63,780 bases of DNA from Bacteroidales bacterium. GTDB taxonomy: Bacteria > Bacteroidota > Bacteroidia > Bacteroidales > JAAYJT01. This document shows positions 8,794 to 18,119 of the stretch, piece by piece. The DNA is taken from positions 1-63,780 of the forward strand of contig JACZJK010000036.1 of assembly GCA_014860575.1 (NCBI GenBank). Reading direction: 5' to 3'. The number at the start of each line of letters is the position of its first letter. The stretch's first letter is position 1. Below the pieces are notes generated by a model. That model did no database searches. It was not told the DNA's origin and was given only the letters and a program-made list of their open reading frames with translations. Made by a program: the position numbers and the translations under genes.

Positions 8794-8865
8794 AAACCAC
8801 TAAGGCACTGATGACACTCAGATACACTAAGTGGTTCCCGGTGAACTTAGTGCCTCAGTGGTAAA
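8794..8865. repeat. ACTAAG palindromic repeat, copy 2
   Basis: It runs from AACCACTAAGGCACTGA to TGCCTCAGTGGTAA, with the same plan as copy 1. It ends about 10 bp before the -7 box of the amylase gene, so it could influence its expression. Confidence 0.65.
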
Positions 8866-8874
8866 AATATTGGT

Positions 8875-8882
8875 TATTTTTG
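8875..8882 (+). promoter_or_regulatory. Candidate -7 box for the amylase gene
   Basis: TATTTTTG fits the Bacteroidota -7 consensus TAnnTTTG and lies 22 bp before the ATG at 8905. No convincing -33 TTTG is seen at the usual 19-21 bp distance. Confidence 0.4.
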
Positions 8883-8904
8883 CCGTTATAAACCCCTTGA
8901 AGAA

Positions 8905-10773
8905 ATGAAAAGAACCAAGTCTTTCTTTTTGCTGCTGATCCTTCCGCTTTTTATATCGGCCCAAAAATCACCTTTGCGTGTTGAACCTCCATTCTGGTGG
9001 GCAGGCATGTATCATACCGAATTACAGATTATGGTTTACGAACCCAATATCAGTGCTTTAAAGGTTCACATTAATCATCCCGGAATTATTGTAAAAGAAG
9101 TAGTTTCGGTTGACAGCCCGAATTACCTCTTCATTTATCTTGATGTTTCCCAGGCTTCGCCGGGTACTTTCCAGATAGATTTTCTGGATGGAAAGAGGGT
9201 TCGGTACTCTTATCAATACGAACTCAGAGAACGGGATGAAAACGCCAGGTTCCGCGAAGGTTTTGATGCATCAGATGCCATTTACCTGCTTATGCCCGAC
9301 CGCTTTGCCAATGGCGATCCCGGCAATGACAATATTGAGGGCATGCTTGAAAAAGCAGATAAGAATAATCCCGATGGGCGGCATGGCGGCGATATTCAGG
9401 GAATTATCAACCACCTCGACTATATTGAAGACCTGGGTTTTACGGCCATCTGGATCAATCCGGTTTTTGAAAACAACCAGCCACGTTACTCTTACCACGG
9501 CTATGCCATCACCGATTTTTATAAGGTTGACCCCCGGTTCGGAACCAATGAGGATTACCGCCGCTTGGTTCAGGAAGCAGAAAAAAAGGGAATTAAGATT
9601 ATCAAGGACATGATTTTCAACCATTGCGGAAGTCAGCATTGGTGGATGACGGATTTGCCTTCGAAAGACTGGCTGAACCAATGGCCGGAATACACCCGCA
9701 CTTCGTACCGCATGAGCACTATTGTTGATCCTTATGCTTCGCAGACCGATTACAACATCATGGTAAAAGGTTGGTTCGACAGCAATATGCCTGATCTGAA
9801 CCAACACAACCGGCTGCTGGCAAAATACCTTAAACAAAACACGGTGTGGTGGATCGAATTTGCCGGCATTCATGGCATCCGCATGGACACCCAGCCTTAT
9901 GCCGAAAAAGATTTCACGGCTGACTGGGCACGTTACATTTCAGATGAATACCCATATTTCAGGATTTTGGGTGAGGCCTGGATGGGAATCCCGGCCATGG
10001 TAAGCTATTACCAGCAAGGAAAAATCAATCATGATGGTTATGATTCAAATATTCCCAGCCTTTTTGACTTTCCGTTATATGATGCCGTTCGTGAGGCCTT
10101 CAACGAAGAACCCGGTTGGGACAAAGGATTGATGCGGCTTTACAATATGCTGGCCCAGGATTTTCTATATTCCGATCCCTATAACCTGGTAGTGTTTCCT
10201 GATAACCATGATGTATCACGCATCTTCAGCAGCCTTGATCAGGATCCTGAAAAGCTTAAAATGCTGCTCACTTTCATTTTCACGACAAGGGGCATTCCGA
10301 TGATGTATTATGGCACAGAAATTTTAATGACTGGTCTCGAACACAAAGGACATGGCGGTATTCGTATGCCGTTTCCGGGTGGATGGCCGGGCGATGAAAC
10401 CAGCGCTTTCAGCAGCGATGGCAGGAGCTATGAACAAAACGATGTTACCAACCACATCAGGAAACTGCTCCAGTTCAGGCAGCTGCAGCCTGCATTTCAC
10501 TATGGCTGGCTCAGGCATTTTATCCCTCATGACAATGTGTATGTATATTTCAGATACAATCAAGAATCAACCTTTATGGTGGTGATCAACAGCAACGCGG
10601 AAGAGAAATCATTAAACTCCAAACGCTTTACCGAAGCAACCAAAGGGTATCATGTGGGCAGGGATGTGATCAATGGCTTCGCCTATGAGATTGATAAGAC
10701 CTGGAACGTGCCCGGAAATACAGCCCTGGTGCTTGAACTTAAATCCAGTTTCATGCCTAAAATTCTTGATTGA
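8905..10773 (+). CDS. Secreted GH13 alpha-amylase / cyclomaltodextrinase-like
   Basis: A 622-residue exported glycoside hydrolase with a signal peptide at 1-19 (ends FISAQ), an N-terminal beta-sandwich like that of cyclomaltodextrinases and neopullulanases (about 22-110), then the GH13 barrel and a C-terminal beta domain. All four GH13 signatures are present: DMIFNH (region I), GIRMDTQPY with nucleophile Asp328, ILGEAW with acid/base Glu357, and FPDNHD with Asp436. It should hydrolyse alpha-1,4 (and possibly alpha-1,6 or cyclic) glucans in the periplasm or at the surface. No SusCD, regulator or other glucan gene is adjacent, so it is not part of a starch locus here. Confidence 0.93.
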   Translation: MKRTKSFFLLLILPLFISAQKSPLRVEPPFWWAGMYHTELQIMVYEPNISALKVHINHPGIIVKEVVSVDSPNYLFIYLDVSQASPGTFQIDFLDGKRVRYSYQYELRERDENARFREGFDASDAIYLLMPDRFANGDPGNDNIEGMLEKADKNNPDGRHGGDIQGIINHLDYIEDLGFTAIWINPVFENNQPRYSYHGYAITDFYKVDPRFGTNEDYRRLVQEAEKKGIKIIKDMIFNHCGSQHWWMTDLPSKDWLNQWPEYTRTSYRMSTIVDPYASQTDYNIMVKGWFDSNMPDLNQHNRLLAKYLKQNTVWWIEFAGIHGIRMDTQPYAEKDFTADWARYISDEYPYFRILGEAWMGIPAMVSYYQQGKINHDGYDSNIPSLFDFPLYDAVREAFNEEPGWDKGLMRLYNMLAQDFLYSDPYNLVVFPDNHDVSRIFSSLDQDPEKLKMLLTFIFTTRGIPMMYYGTEILMTGLEHKGHGGIRMPFPGGWPGDETSAFSSDGRSYEQNDVTNHIRKLLQFRQLQPAFHYGWLRHFIPHDNVYVYFRYNQESTFMVVINSNAEEKSLNSKRFTEATKGYHVGRDVINGFAYEIDKTWNVPGNTALVLELKSSFMPKILD

Positions 10774-10806
10774 GCCGTCATCATTCGTTCTAATCAGGCT
10801 TCTGGA

Positions 10807-11292
10807 TCATAGAAATATTTTGTCCATTTGCCGTGAGCGGTATTCGAAAATATTTTTCAACTGACGCCTTACCAGCCAACCAACGAACCAACGGCCTATC
10901 ATCCCGAGTGGCAGTTTGTAAGAAACAATATCGGTCATTTCAACTCCCTCAGGCACTTCTTTGATGATGTGCTGGTGATGCCAGAAACGGTAAGGTCCGA
11001 ACCGCTGCTCATCAATAAAAAATCTCTTTTCCTGAACCTGTGTGATCTCAGTCACCCAGCTTGCATTGAAAAACGGCAGAGGCTTCACTTTATAGCAAAT
11101 AATTTGTCCGGGATACATTTTATCACCATCCAGAGATGAGCGGTATGTGATCCTGAAATCCATCTGGGGTGGAGTTATTTTAGAAAGGTTCTCAGGCAGT
11201 GAAATAAAATCCCATGCTGATTGAAGATCAGCCTTGATAAGCATTTTGCTGGTAAGTGTAAACAAACCAGATTGATAACTGAAATGCAACAT
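10807..11292 (-). CDS. SRPBCC-superfamily ligand-binding/cyclase-like protein
   Basis: This 161-residue protein has the polyketide-cyclase/dehydrase fold pattern: an opening strand SGLFTLTSKMLIKADLQSAW, the helix FISLPENLSKITPP, and a C-terminal long helix (GRWFVGWLVRRQLKNIFEYR). These proteins hold hydrophobic ligands in a helix-grip cavity, and the ligand here is unknown. The gene starts 2 bp after the stop of the SDR gene, so the two are translated from one mRNA and may act on the same lipid or carotenoid-like substrate. That last point is inference from proximity. Confidence 0.8.
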   Translation of the reverse strand: MLHFSYQSGLFTLTSKMLIKADLQSAWDFISLPENLSKITPPQMDFRITYRSSLDGDKMYPGQIICYKVKPLPFFNASWVTEITQVQEKRFFIDEQRFGPYRFWHHQHIIKEVPEGVEMTDIVSYKLPLGMIGRWFVGWLVRRQLKNIFEYRSRQMDKIFL

Positions 11293-11294
11293 AG

Positions 11295-12002
11295 TTAAAC
11301 AAGATTAAGGGTTGACATTCCTCCATCTACACCAATTACCTGGCCTGTAATCCACGCACTTTTTTCGCTGATCAGGAACTCTGCCATCGCTGCGAGATCT
11401 TCAGGTTTGCCTATTTGCTTCATAGGATTGCGTTGTACAATGCTATTTTTCCGATCCTCAGTTGACAGAAGTTTTGAAGCCATTTGTGTATCCGTCAGGG
11501 ATGGCGCAATGCAATTCACCCTGATGTGCGGCGCAAACTCAGCGGCAAGCGAACGGGTCAAACCTTCAACAGCCGCTTTTGCACTGGCAATGGAAGCATG
11601 GTAAGGCATGCCAACTTTTGCCGCAACTGACGAAACCATGACAATCGAGCCATTTCCCGATTTACGTAGAGGCCGGTAAAATGCATTTATGGCTTTTACA
11701 GCGCCCAGGAAATTAATTTCGTAATCGCTCTGGAAATCATCAATCTTCAATGAGTTGAATGGCTTTAGGTTGATAGTTCCGGGGAAATACAGCAATGCGT
11801 CAACTGATGAGGGTATTTCGCTTGAATTAAATTCATCTTTGAGAATATCAAACTGCTTCCATGTAACATTACTTTGTTTATGAAAAAGGTCTTCAGATCT
11901 TGAATAAACCAGCAGAATCACATCCTGATTTTCCAGGCTTTTAATAAGTGTTTGAGCGATGGTGGATGATCCACCAATAAGTGCATAGGTTTTCATCTTC
12001 AT
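11295..12002 (-). CDS. SDR-family oxidoreductase lacking the catalytic Tyr
   Basis: A 235-residue short-chain dehydrogenase/reductase. The N-terminal nucleotide-binding motif is ALIGGSSTIAQTL, a degenerate GxxxGxG. The active-site Ser lies in VMVSSVAA. The usual YxxxK is replaced: the segment reads HASIASAKAAVEGLTRSLA, with Ile where Tyr is expected four residues before the Lys. The C-terminal GQVIGVDGGMSTL is typical of classical SDRs. Reductase activity is therefore uncertain, although the fold is clear. It is followed 2 bp later by the SRPBCC gene. An alternative start is the ATG at 11996. Confidence 0.85.
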   Translation of the reverse strand: MKMKTYALIGGSSTIAQTLIKSLENQDVILLVYSRSEDLFHKQSNVTWKQFDILKDEFNSSEIPSSVDALLYFPGTINLKPFNSLKIDDFQSDYEINFLGAVKAINAFYRPLRKSGNGSIVMVSSVAAKVGMPYHASIASAKAAVEGLTRSLAAEFAPHIRVNCIAPSLTDTQMASKLLSTEDRKNSIVQRNPMKQIGKPEDLAAMAEFLISEKSAWITGQVIGVDGGMSTLNLV

Positions 12003-12092
12003 TTTCTTAAAGGAACATGAGAACCCGAATATTGTTTAAATAATATTGGAATATAGTTAAACAATAATATAAAAAAATGATTTTGATTTAGG

Positions 12093-13430
12093 TTAATCAA
12101 GATACTTATTCAGCCCGGCAAGGGTTTGGTACAGTTCCAATTCCATCTCCAATAGATTATCAACACTTTGATAATAATAAGACAGTTCCAGCAGATAATT
12201 GGTCAGGCTGAGCTCTCCCTGCTCCCAGGCTCTTGCCAGCAGTTTGGTATTGTCAATTGACTGCAAAAGCCTTTCATATTCCTGAAGACTTGCATTCAAG
12301 CTTAAGGCTTGGGCATGTTGTGCTTTTAGCTGATTATAAAATTGCAATTTCTTGTCATGTTCGCTGCCCTGCAAGGCTGATGTATGGGCCTTTGTATATC
12401 GGACTGTATTTTTATTTTCCCAGAGCGGAATAGAAATACCGATGGCAAAACCTCTGAACTTTTCAAGAGTGAGTATTTCACTCACATATCCGGTATTAAA
12501 GCCTGGCAGGCTCAAGGCCTTTTGAAGTTTTTCCTGTTTCCGGTTGATCTCAATCTCCTGGCTCAGCCACTTCAAAACCGGGTTTCTCTCTTCTGCCTGT
12601 ACATACCACTGTTCAAAATCCTCACTTAATGATATAGGATAAAACGAAGTATCAGCCAATTGAATTTGAATACCTCCATTGAGGCCGGCAAGTTTATTCT
12701 GCAGTGACTGTCGTGTTATTTCAATTCTTTCGGCTTGATTTTGCAGACCAAGAAAGTTCAGCTTTGCCTTATTGAGTTCAATTATATTGGTTTCCCCTGC
12801 ATCAAACATTGTTTCATAGGCATTCGCCATTCGCTCTGCATGTTGAAGACGCTTCCCGATTTCTTGTGCCCTGATGTTTGCATTGATTAATTCCAGGCAA
12901 ATCAGGCGGGCTTCAAACAAAAGTTCGCGTCGCTGATTTTCAAACTCCAGCAGCAATTGGTCATTGCGTGCATTGGCAATACGGGTTTTATGCAAATAAG
13001 CTGTCGGAAAATCAAATTGTTGTCGCAACGAAATATTGGTTTTATTTCCAATCCCATCCGGGTTTCCCGCAAACCATGCATATTCAAATTCCGGGTTTTG
13101 CAGATAGATACCTGTTTTGTTTGAAATGCTTTGTGCATCTAATTGCATTTGCAAGGCAGCCAGCCCGGTATTGTTTTTTTCAACTTCCGCCAGCACACAT
13201 TCAACGCTGTTTTGAGCAAAAGCATTAACGCACATCAGGAAAGTAAAAGTGATTAACAACAAGAACTTACGAACCAAAACGTACTTATCGACCACGTTTG
13301 CGATGTTTTCCAGTTTCCCGTTTACGTTCCCATTGCAATTACAATCAGATCTTTGCCAACTGCATTTTGCCAACTGCCAACTCATTCCAAAAGGGCTATT
13401 CTTTGAAACAGATAAATCTAGCGTTTTCAT
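12093..13430 (-). CDS. TolC-family outer-membrane efflux protein (CusC type)
   Basis: Outer-membrane channel component of a tripartite metal-efflux pump, 445 residues, with the repeated long amphipathic helices of the OEP fold (e.g. residues about 160-215 and 340-400). The start at 13430 overlaps the stop of the RND pump gene (ATGA, 13427-13430), indicating translational coupling. The signal peptide (RKFLLLITFTFLMCVNAFAQ) begins only at about residue 54. The first 50 residues are Asn/Cys/Trp-rich and look like translated intergenic repeat (TTGCCAACTGCCAACT). A TTG at the codon before VRKFLLL could serve as an alternative start. Partners are the adaptor and pump genes upstream. Confidence 0.88.
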   Translation of the reverse strand: MKTLDLSVSKNSPFGMSWQLAKCSWQRSDCNCNGNVNGKLENIANVVDKYVLVRKFLLLITFTFLMCVNAFAQNSVECVLAEVEKNNTGLAALQMQLDAQSISNKTGIYLQNPEFEYAWFAGNPDGIGNKTNISLRQQFDFPTAYLHKTRIANARNDQLLLEFENQRRELLFEARLICLELINANIRAQEIGKRLQHAERMANAYETMFDAGETNIIELNKAKLNFLGLQNQAERIEITRQSLQNKLAGLNGGIQIQLADTSFYPISLSEDFEQWYVQAEERNPVLKWLSQEIEINRKQEKLQKALSLPGFNTGYVSEILTLEKFRGFAIGISIPLWENKNTVRYTKAHTSALQGSEHDKKLQFYNQLKAQHAQALSLNASLQEYERLLQSIDNTKLLARAWEQGELSLTNYLLELSYYYQSVDNLLEMELELYQTLAGLNKYLD

Positions 13431-16400
13431 TGTATTTTTTCATTAAAAGATTTATGGTTGTTCAGCATGCTGTACACAATAGGAATCAGGTAGATATTGA
13501 GTAGTGTTGAAGTAAGCAATCCACCCAGTATGACTTTTGCCATCGGACTCTGTATTTCATTACCGGCCATATCATCAAAGTATGCAAGTGGTATCAAAGC
13601 CAGCCCTGTAGTCAGTGCAGTCATCAAAATAGGATTAAGCCTGTCAACCGATCCATGAACAACACTATTAAAAATATTCGAACCTTTGCTTTCGAGCCGT
13701 TGATACCTTCCGATGAGTAGGATGCCATTCCGGGTTGCGATCCCAAAAAGAGTGATGAAACCGATGATGGCCGGGATGCTTAAAACACCCGACGTAATCC
13801 AGAGCGCAAATACACCCCCGATCAATGCCAGCGGAAGGTTAATAAGAACAACTGCTGAAACTCTTAAATCTTTAAATTCCTGGAAGAGCAATAGAAAAAT
13901 GACACCAATGGCCAGGATAGATGTCAGTAATAAAATCCGTGATGCAGTTTCGGCACTCTCAAACTGCCCACCAAATTCAATGCGGTATCCTTCCGGAAGG
14001 CTAACATTCAGCGCAATTTGTTCTTTGATCTGATCCACTGCCTTGCTCAGGCTGCCACCAGAAACATTGGCTGAAACCACCAGTTTTCGCTGCACATTCT
14101 CCCGGCTGATTGTATTGGGCCCGCTTGCCGAAACTATTTCAGAAACTTCAGCAAGCGAAACATACTTGCCGTCAACCGTTTGTATCAGCGCATTGCTTAC
14201 ACCCTCAATATCCTTTGTATAATCTTCATTCAATCGCAATACCAGGTCAAAGCTGCGTTGCCCTTCATATATCTCAGTCATTTTTTCTCCGGCAAAAGCC
14301 CACTCTACAAAGTTGGTAAAATCATGCATTGGAATACCGTAATAAGCCAGGCGATCCCGATTGGCACGAATCTGCAGTTGAGGCACAACAATCTGTTCTT
14401 CAGTAGTAATATCCACAACATTGGGTATATCTGCAATAGCTGCTTCAATGCGCTTTCCTGTGGTATACAATGTGCTCAGGTCATCCCCAAATATTTTGAT
14501 GGCAATATTGGCTCGTGTTCCGGAAATCATATGGTCAATGCGATGCCCGAGCGGCTGACCAACAGTAAAGGCAACACCAGGGATTGAAGCCAGCTTTTCT
14601 CTTATGTCTTCCATGAATTCTTCGTTCGGACGGTCCTTGAGAATGAAATTAATATCAATTTCCGCACTATTGGTTGCCTGCGAATGTTCATCAAGCTCTC
14701 CCCTACCGGTGCGACGGGCTGTACCAGTAACTTCAGGGATGGTCAGCACTGCTTTTTCAAGCAAGGTTCCAACCTCGTTACTTACCTCCAGCGAAACACC
14801 TGGCTGAATCACGGCGCTGATGGTTAGAGCGCCTTCATTGAATTCCGGAAGGAAACTTCTTCCCATATTGCTCAGCACCAACATTGCGATCGCAAACAGG
14901 GCTACTGAAGCCAGGATAAATTTCTTCTTGTTTCGAAGTGCCTTCCGGAGTGATTGTTCATAAATCCGGGCCAGGTTACGGCTTAACCAGGGTTCACGGC
15001 GGGCGGCTTTTTTAAGGCGTTTTTCGTCCGTCAGTAAGTAATAACTCAACACAGGCGTAAGCGTCATGGCCACGAGTAAAGAAGTTGCAAGCGAAACAAT
15101 GAAAGCAATGCCCAGTGGTTGCAGCATCCGGCCTTCCATCCCCGAAAGGAAAAACAATGGTACAAAAGCCACGATGATAATCAGCGTGGCTTTGATTATG
15201 GAAGAGCGGATTTCTTTGGATGTATCGAACACTATTGTGAGGACAGGCGTGCGTTCAGCGGGTAGCAGCAACACATTTCGCCGAAGGTGCTTATACACAT
15301 TTTCCACATCAATGATAGCATCATCAACTAGTGAACCAACGGCAATAGCCATCCCGCCAAGACTCATTGTATTGCTATTCAGGTTCAGTAAATGCAGCAC
15401 AATAACCGCCGAAAGCAAGGAAACCGGTATGGCTATCAATGAAATGATTGTGGTTCGGAAACTCATTAAAAACAGTAGCAGAACTATAACTACAAGTATG
15501 GCCCCTTCAAATAATACCTTCTTAACATTGTTGATGGCTGTCCTGATAAAATCAGCCTGACGAAAGATGCTGGTATCAACTACAACATCAGGAGGAAGTG
15601 AAGACCTGAGTGCATCCAGGTTATCCTCAATTGCCTGTGTAAGTTTGATGGTGTTGGCATTGGGTTGCTTGGAGATGGAAAGAATTACTGCCGGTTTTGC
15701 ATCCTGCGAACCATGCCCCATTTTTACTGCAGCGCCAATCTGTATTTCAGCAACATCATTCAGGCGGACCGGCTTGCCATCAACATGTTTGATTAGCGAG
15801 ATACCCAGCTCCTCAAGGTTGTTGGTTCGGGCCATGCCACGCACTACAAACTCATTTCCATATTGACGAATGACGCTACCCTGCGAATTTAAGCTGATAC
15901 CCCGGCAGGTTTCTTCAAGTTCTATCAAACTCACTCCATAATGCATCATCCGATGTGGATCAGCCAACACCTGGTATTGCTTATAATCTCCTCCAATGAT
16001 GGTTACTTGTGCCACGCCGGATGTTGCGAGTAAAATCGGTTTAATGTCCCAGTCGGCAATGGTGCGTAAATCCTGCATGCTGGTGCTGTCGGCCTGCAGA
16101 CCAACAAAAACTATTTCGCCCATCACAGATGTTTGGGGAGCCAGTATTGGGGCTCCGATACCGGCAGGCATCCTGGGTGCAATTTCCACCATTTTTTCAC
16201 TTACAATCTGCCGTGCCCTGAAAATGTCAGTACCCCAGTCGAACTCCACCCATACAAAGGAGAAACCCTGTGAAGAAACCGAGCGAACGCGGCGCACATC
16301 AGTAGCCCCATTTACAGCCGTTTCAATCGGGAAGGTTACCAAACGTTCCACCTCCTCGGATGCCATGCCATGGGCATCAGTCATAACTACAACTGTTGGA

Positions 16401-16531
16401 GCCGTTATATCCGGAAACACATCCACGTCCATATTGGAGGCAATCTGGATTCCACCCACCATTAAAATGATGGCCAGAAGAATGACCAGCAGACGGTTGT
16501 CGAGCGATAAGTGTAAAATCTTGTCTAACAT
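13427..16531 (-). CDS. Heavy-metal efflux RND transporter, CusA/CzcA family
   Basis: Inner-membrane proton-driven pump of 1034 residues, the full length for the HME-RND family. It has 12 membrane segments, with the first at about 14-32, then groups at about 340-540 and 865-1025. The TM4 proton-relay region reads VGSLVDDAIIDVENV with paired acidic residues. The pore-domain signature HRIDHMISGTRANIAIK is characteristic of this family. It moves monovalent or divalent metal ions (Cu/Ag or Zn/Co/Cd) from periplasm or cytoplasm to the outer-membrane channel. The start is 12 bp after the adaptor gene's stop and its end overlaps the TolC-type gene by 4 bp. Metal choice cannot be decided from motifs alone. 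Confidence 0.95.
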   Translation of the reverse strand: MLDKILHLSLDNRLLVILLAIILMVGGIQIASNMDVDVFPDITAPTVVVMTDAHGMASEEVERLVTFPIETAVNGATDVRRVRSVSSQGFSFVWVEFDWGTDIFRARQIVSEKMVEIAPRMPAGIGAPILAPQTSVMGEIVFVGLQADSTSMQDLRTIADWDIKPILLATSGVAQVTIIGGDYKQYQVLADPHRMMHYGVSLIELEETCRGISLNSQGSVIRQYGNEFVVRGMARTNNLEELGISLIKHVDGKPVRLNDVAEIQIGAAVKMGHGSQDAKPAVILSISKQPNANTIKLTQAIEDNLDALRSSLPPDVVVDTSIFRQADFIRTAINNVKKVLFEGAILVVIVLLLFLMSFRTTIISLIAIPVSLLSAVIVLHLLNLNSNTMSLGGMAIAVGSLVDDAIIDVENVYKHLRRNVLLLPAERTPVLTIVFDTSKEIRSSIIKATLIIIVAFVPLFFLSGMEGRMLQPLGIAFIVSLATSLLVAMTLTPVLSYYLLTDEKRLKKAARREPWLSRNLARIYEQSLRKALRNKKKFILASVALFAIAMLVLSNMGRSFLPEFNEGALTISAVIQPGVSLEVSNEVGTLLEKAVLTIPEVTGTARRTGRGELDEHSQATNSAEIDINFILKDRPNEEFMEDIREKLASIPGVAFTVGQPLGHRIDHMISGTRANIAIKIFGDDLSTLYTTGKRIEAAIADIPNVVDITTEEQIVVPQLQIRANRDRLAYYGIPMHDFTNFVEWAFAGEKMTEIYEGQRSFDLVLRLNEDYTKDIEGVSNALIQTVDGKYVSLAEVSEIVSASGPNTISRENVQRKLVVSANVSGGSLSKAVDQIKEQIALNVSLPEGYRIEFGGQFESAETASRILLLTSILAIGVIFLLLFQEFKDLRVSAVVLINLPLALIGGVFALWITSGVLSIPAIIGFITLFGIATRNGILLIGRYQRLESKGSNIFNSVVHGSVDRLNPILMTALTTGLALIPLAYFDDMAGNEIQSPMAKVILGGLLTSTLLNIYLIPIVYSMLNNHKSFNEKIQ

Positions 16532-16543
16532 AAGCGCTCCTTT

Positions 16544-18046
16544 CTAATGAACATGGCCTGAATGTGGGTCAATATTGCCTGATACTGCAGCCATTTTTAC
16601 CATTAGCGCTCCGCGGCTCACCACCCTTTCGTTATCACTAAGACCACGTAGAATCTCTGTAAACATTCCGTCTGTTTTCCCAATAAACACTTCCCTTTTC
16701 TCAAAGCTCTCGGGATGAATTTGTACAAAAACAAAATAATTGCCCTGTTCCTCAATCAAGGCAGTAGTCGGAACCACCAAGCTGGTATTTGTGTCAGACG
16801 TTTTCAGAAAAACATCCAGCAGCGTTCCGGTATGCCAGCCGGGCAGGTTGCTTATTTCAAGGTAAACCGGTAACAGATGACTATGCGCAGTTGTATTCTT
16901 CGCCCAAGACAAAATTTTCCCGTTGAGTTCTTCCAGTGTATAGATTTCCCCATCGCGGCTTGAAATATTCACGGTTGCGAGCTCGGGCAACAAGCGGCTA
17001 TAACGTTGCTGAACCTCTGCCCTGATGATTATATCATAGTTCCGTACCACCTTCGCAATGGGTTGGCCTGCCTCAACATATTGCCCGTGCTGAACAAATA
17101 ACTGAGCCAGGTAACCATCAACAGGACTTTTTATGGATTGCCCGCTTTCTGAGAAATTCTCCGAAAGATTATCGAAGATGGCCTTTGCGTTATCAAATTC
17201 ATTTTTTGCCTGCAAAAGATCGCGCTGGCTCACAATATTGGCTTCGGCAAGCGGGCTCAAACGCTCATAATCAGCTTTAGCCTTTTCAAAGTTATTGCGC
17301 GCTTCACGGTATTGCTGCGTTGGACTACCTTCGGCCAGTCCTTCACCTGAAATATTGATTAAAACTTCACCTCGTTGCAAATCAACACCTTCGTAAAGAT
17401 TGTTATTTACAAACCGTATTATACCACGCGATTGAGCGCTAAGGGTGATTTCATCTCCCTGGGCCGGCATTACCTCCCCTACTGTTTTAACTACTACCCC
17501 AATGGCTTTGTGTTCAACCGGAGCCGTAGCAAAACTCACCAGCCACGACTGTTCCTTTGTAAAAGCAATGGCAGCGGGATGCTCCTGAATCAGATCCTCT
17601 GCGGCATGAATGGCATCATGTTCATTGTCAAACACAGGGTAGCTGCCTCCATCAAGACGGTACTTTACACCTTTATACTCCAGATCAAACTGAACCCTCG
17701 CCATGCCGGTGGTCTGGGGCTGCAGGCGAAAGCGATAAATCCCGGGTTTGTTTGGAGCATCAAGCGTATGCCTTATGCCATTGCTGCTGCTTACCAGACT
17801 GACTGTTACTGTCCCTTCACTGAATGGTTTGAAATTTTCCAGATGGGTAAAATGTGCCAGTATTTCGGATGTTTTGCCCTGCACAAAGGGATCAGCTTCG
17901 GCAAATACCTCGAAACTTTCGTTATAGGCTATTATAAACAGCTTCACCTCATCATGATCGTGATCATGAGTGTCGTGTTCAGCCTGCTGATTTCTGCAAG
18001 CTGAAATCGCAAATAATATGAATAAGATGACAAGTATTTTTTTCAT
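16544..18046 (-). CDS. Efflux RND periplasmic adaptor (CusB/CzcB type), lipoprotein with His-rich N-terminus
   Basis: A 500-residue membrane-fusion protein. The lipobox is FAISAC (Cys17). It is followed by an unusual metal-binding-looking run HDTHDHDHDE (residues about 24-33) and an N-terminal domain of about 120 residues before the adaptor core. The core has a barrel-sandwich/lipoyl half (VGEVMPAQGDEITLSAQ), a helical hairpin (residues about 240-300, EARNNFEKAKADYERL), the second lipoyl half (SPVDGYLAQLFVQHGQYV) and a beta-barrel. It bridges the RND pump and the TolC-type channel. The product ends in HSGHVH, again His-rich. Confidence 0.93.
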   Translation of the reverse strand: MKKILVILFILFAISACRNQQAEHDTHDHDHDEVKLFIIAYNESFEVFAEADPFVQGKTSEILAHFTHLENFKPFSEGTVTVSLVSSSNGIRHTLDAPNKPGIYRFRLQPQTTGMARVQFDLEYKGVKYRLDGGSYPVFDNEHDAIHAAEDLIQEHPAAIAFTKEQSWLVSFATAPVEHKAIGVVVKTVGEVMPAQGDEITLSAQSRGIIRFVNNNLYEGVDLQRGEVLINISGEGLAEGSPTQQYREARNNFEKAKADYERLSPLAEANIVSQRDLLQAKNEFDNAKAIFDNLSENFSESGQSIKSPVDGYLAQLFVQHGQYVEAGQPIAKVVRNYDIIIRAEVQQRYSRLLPELATVNISSRDGEIYTLEELNGKILSWAKNTTAHSHLLPVYLEISNLPGWHTGTLLDVFLKTSDTNTSLVVPTTALIEEQGNYFVFVQIHPESFEKREVFIGKTDGMFTEILRGLSDNERVVSRGALMVKMAAVSGNIDPHSGHVH

Positions 18047-18119
18047 TGTCGTGTTTGATTAGGCCGGCTGGATCAGCACCGGAAAATGAAATCCAAAGAA
18101 TTCTATAAACTGAATAGCC

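Larger units (their letters stand above)
8326..8904. other. Intergenic stretch with three repeats
   Basis: No gene is present. It contains two copies of the ACTAAG palindromic repeat (8528-8596 and 8794-8865) and one copy of a 120-bp repeat (8672-8791) whose inverted partner is at 35210-35334. The amylase promoter is at its right end. Confidence 0.7.

Noticed and set aside
8905-10773. Starch utilisation (Sus) locus around the amylase
   Set aside because: No SusC/SusD pair, regulator or second glucan gene is adjacent. The TonB receptor at 31 kb has no SusD partner.
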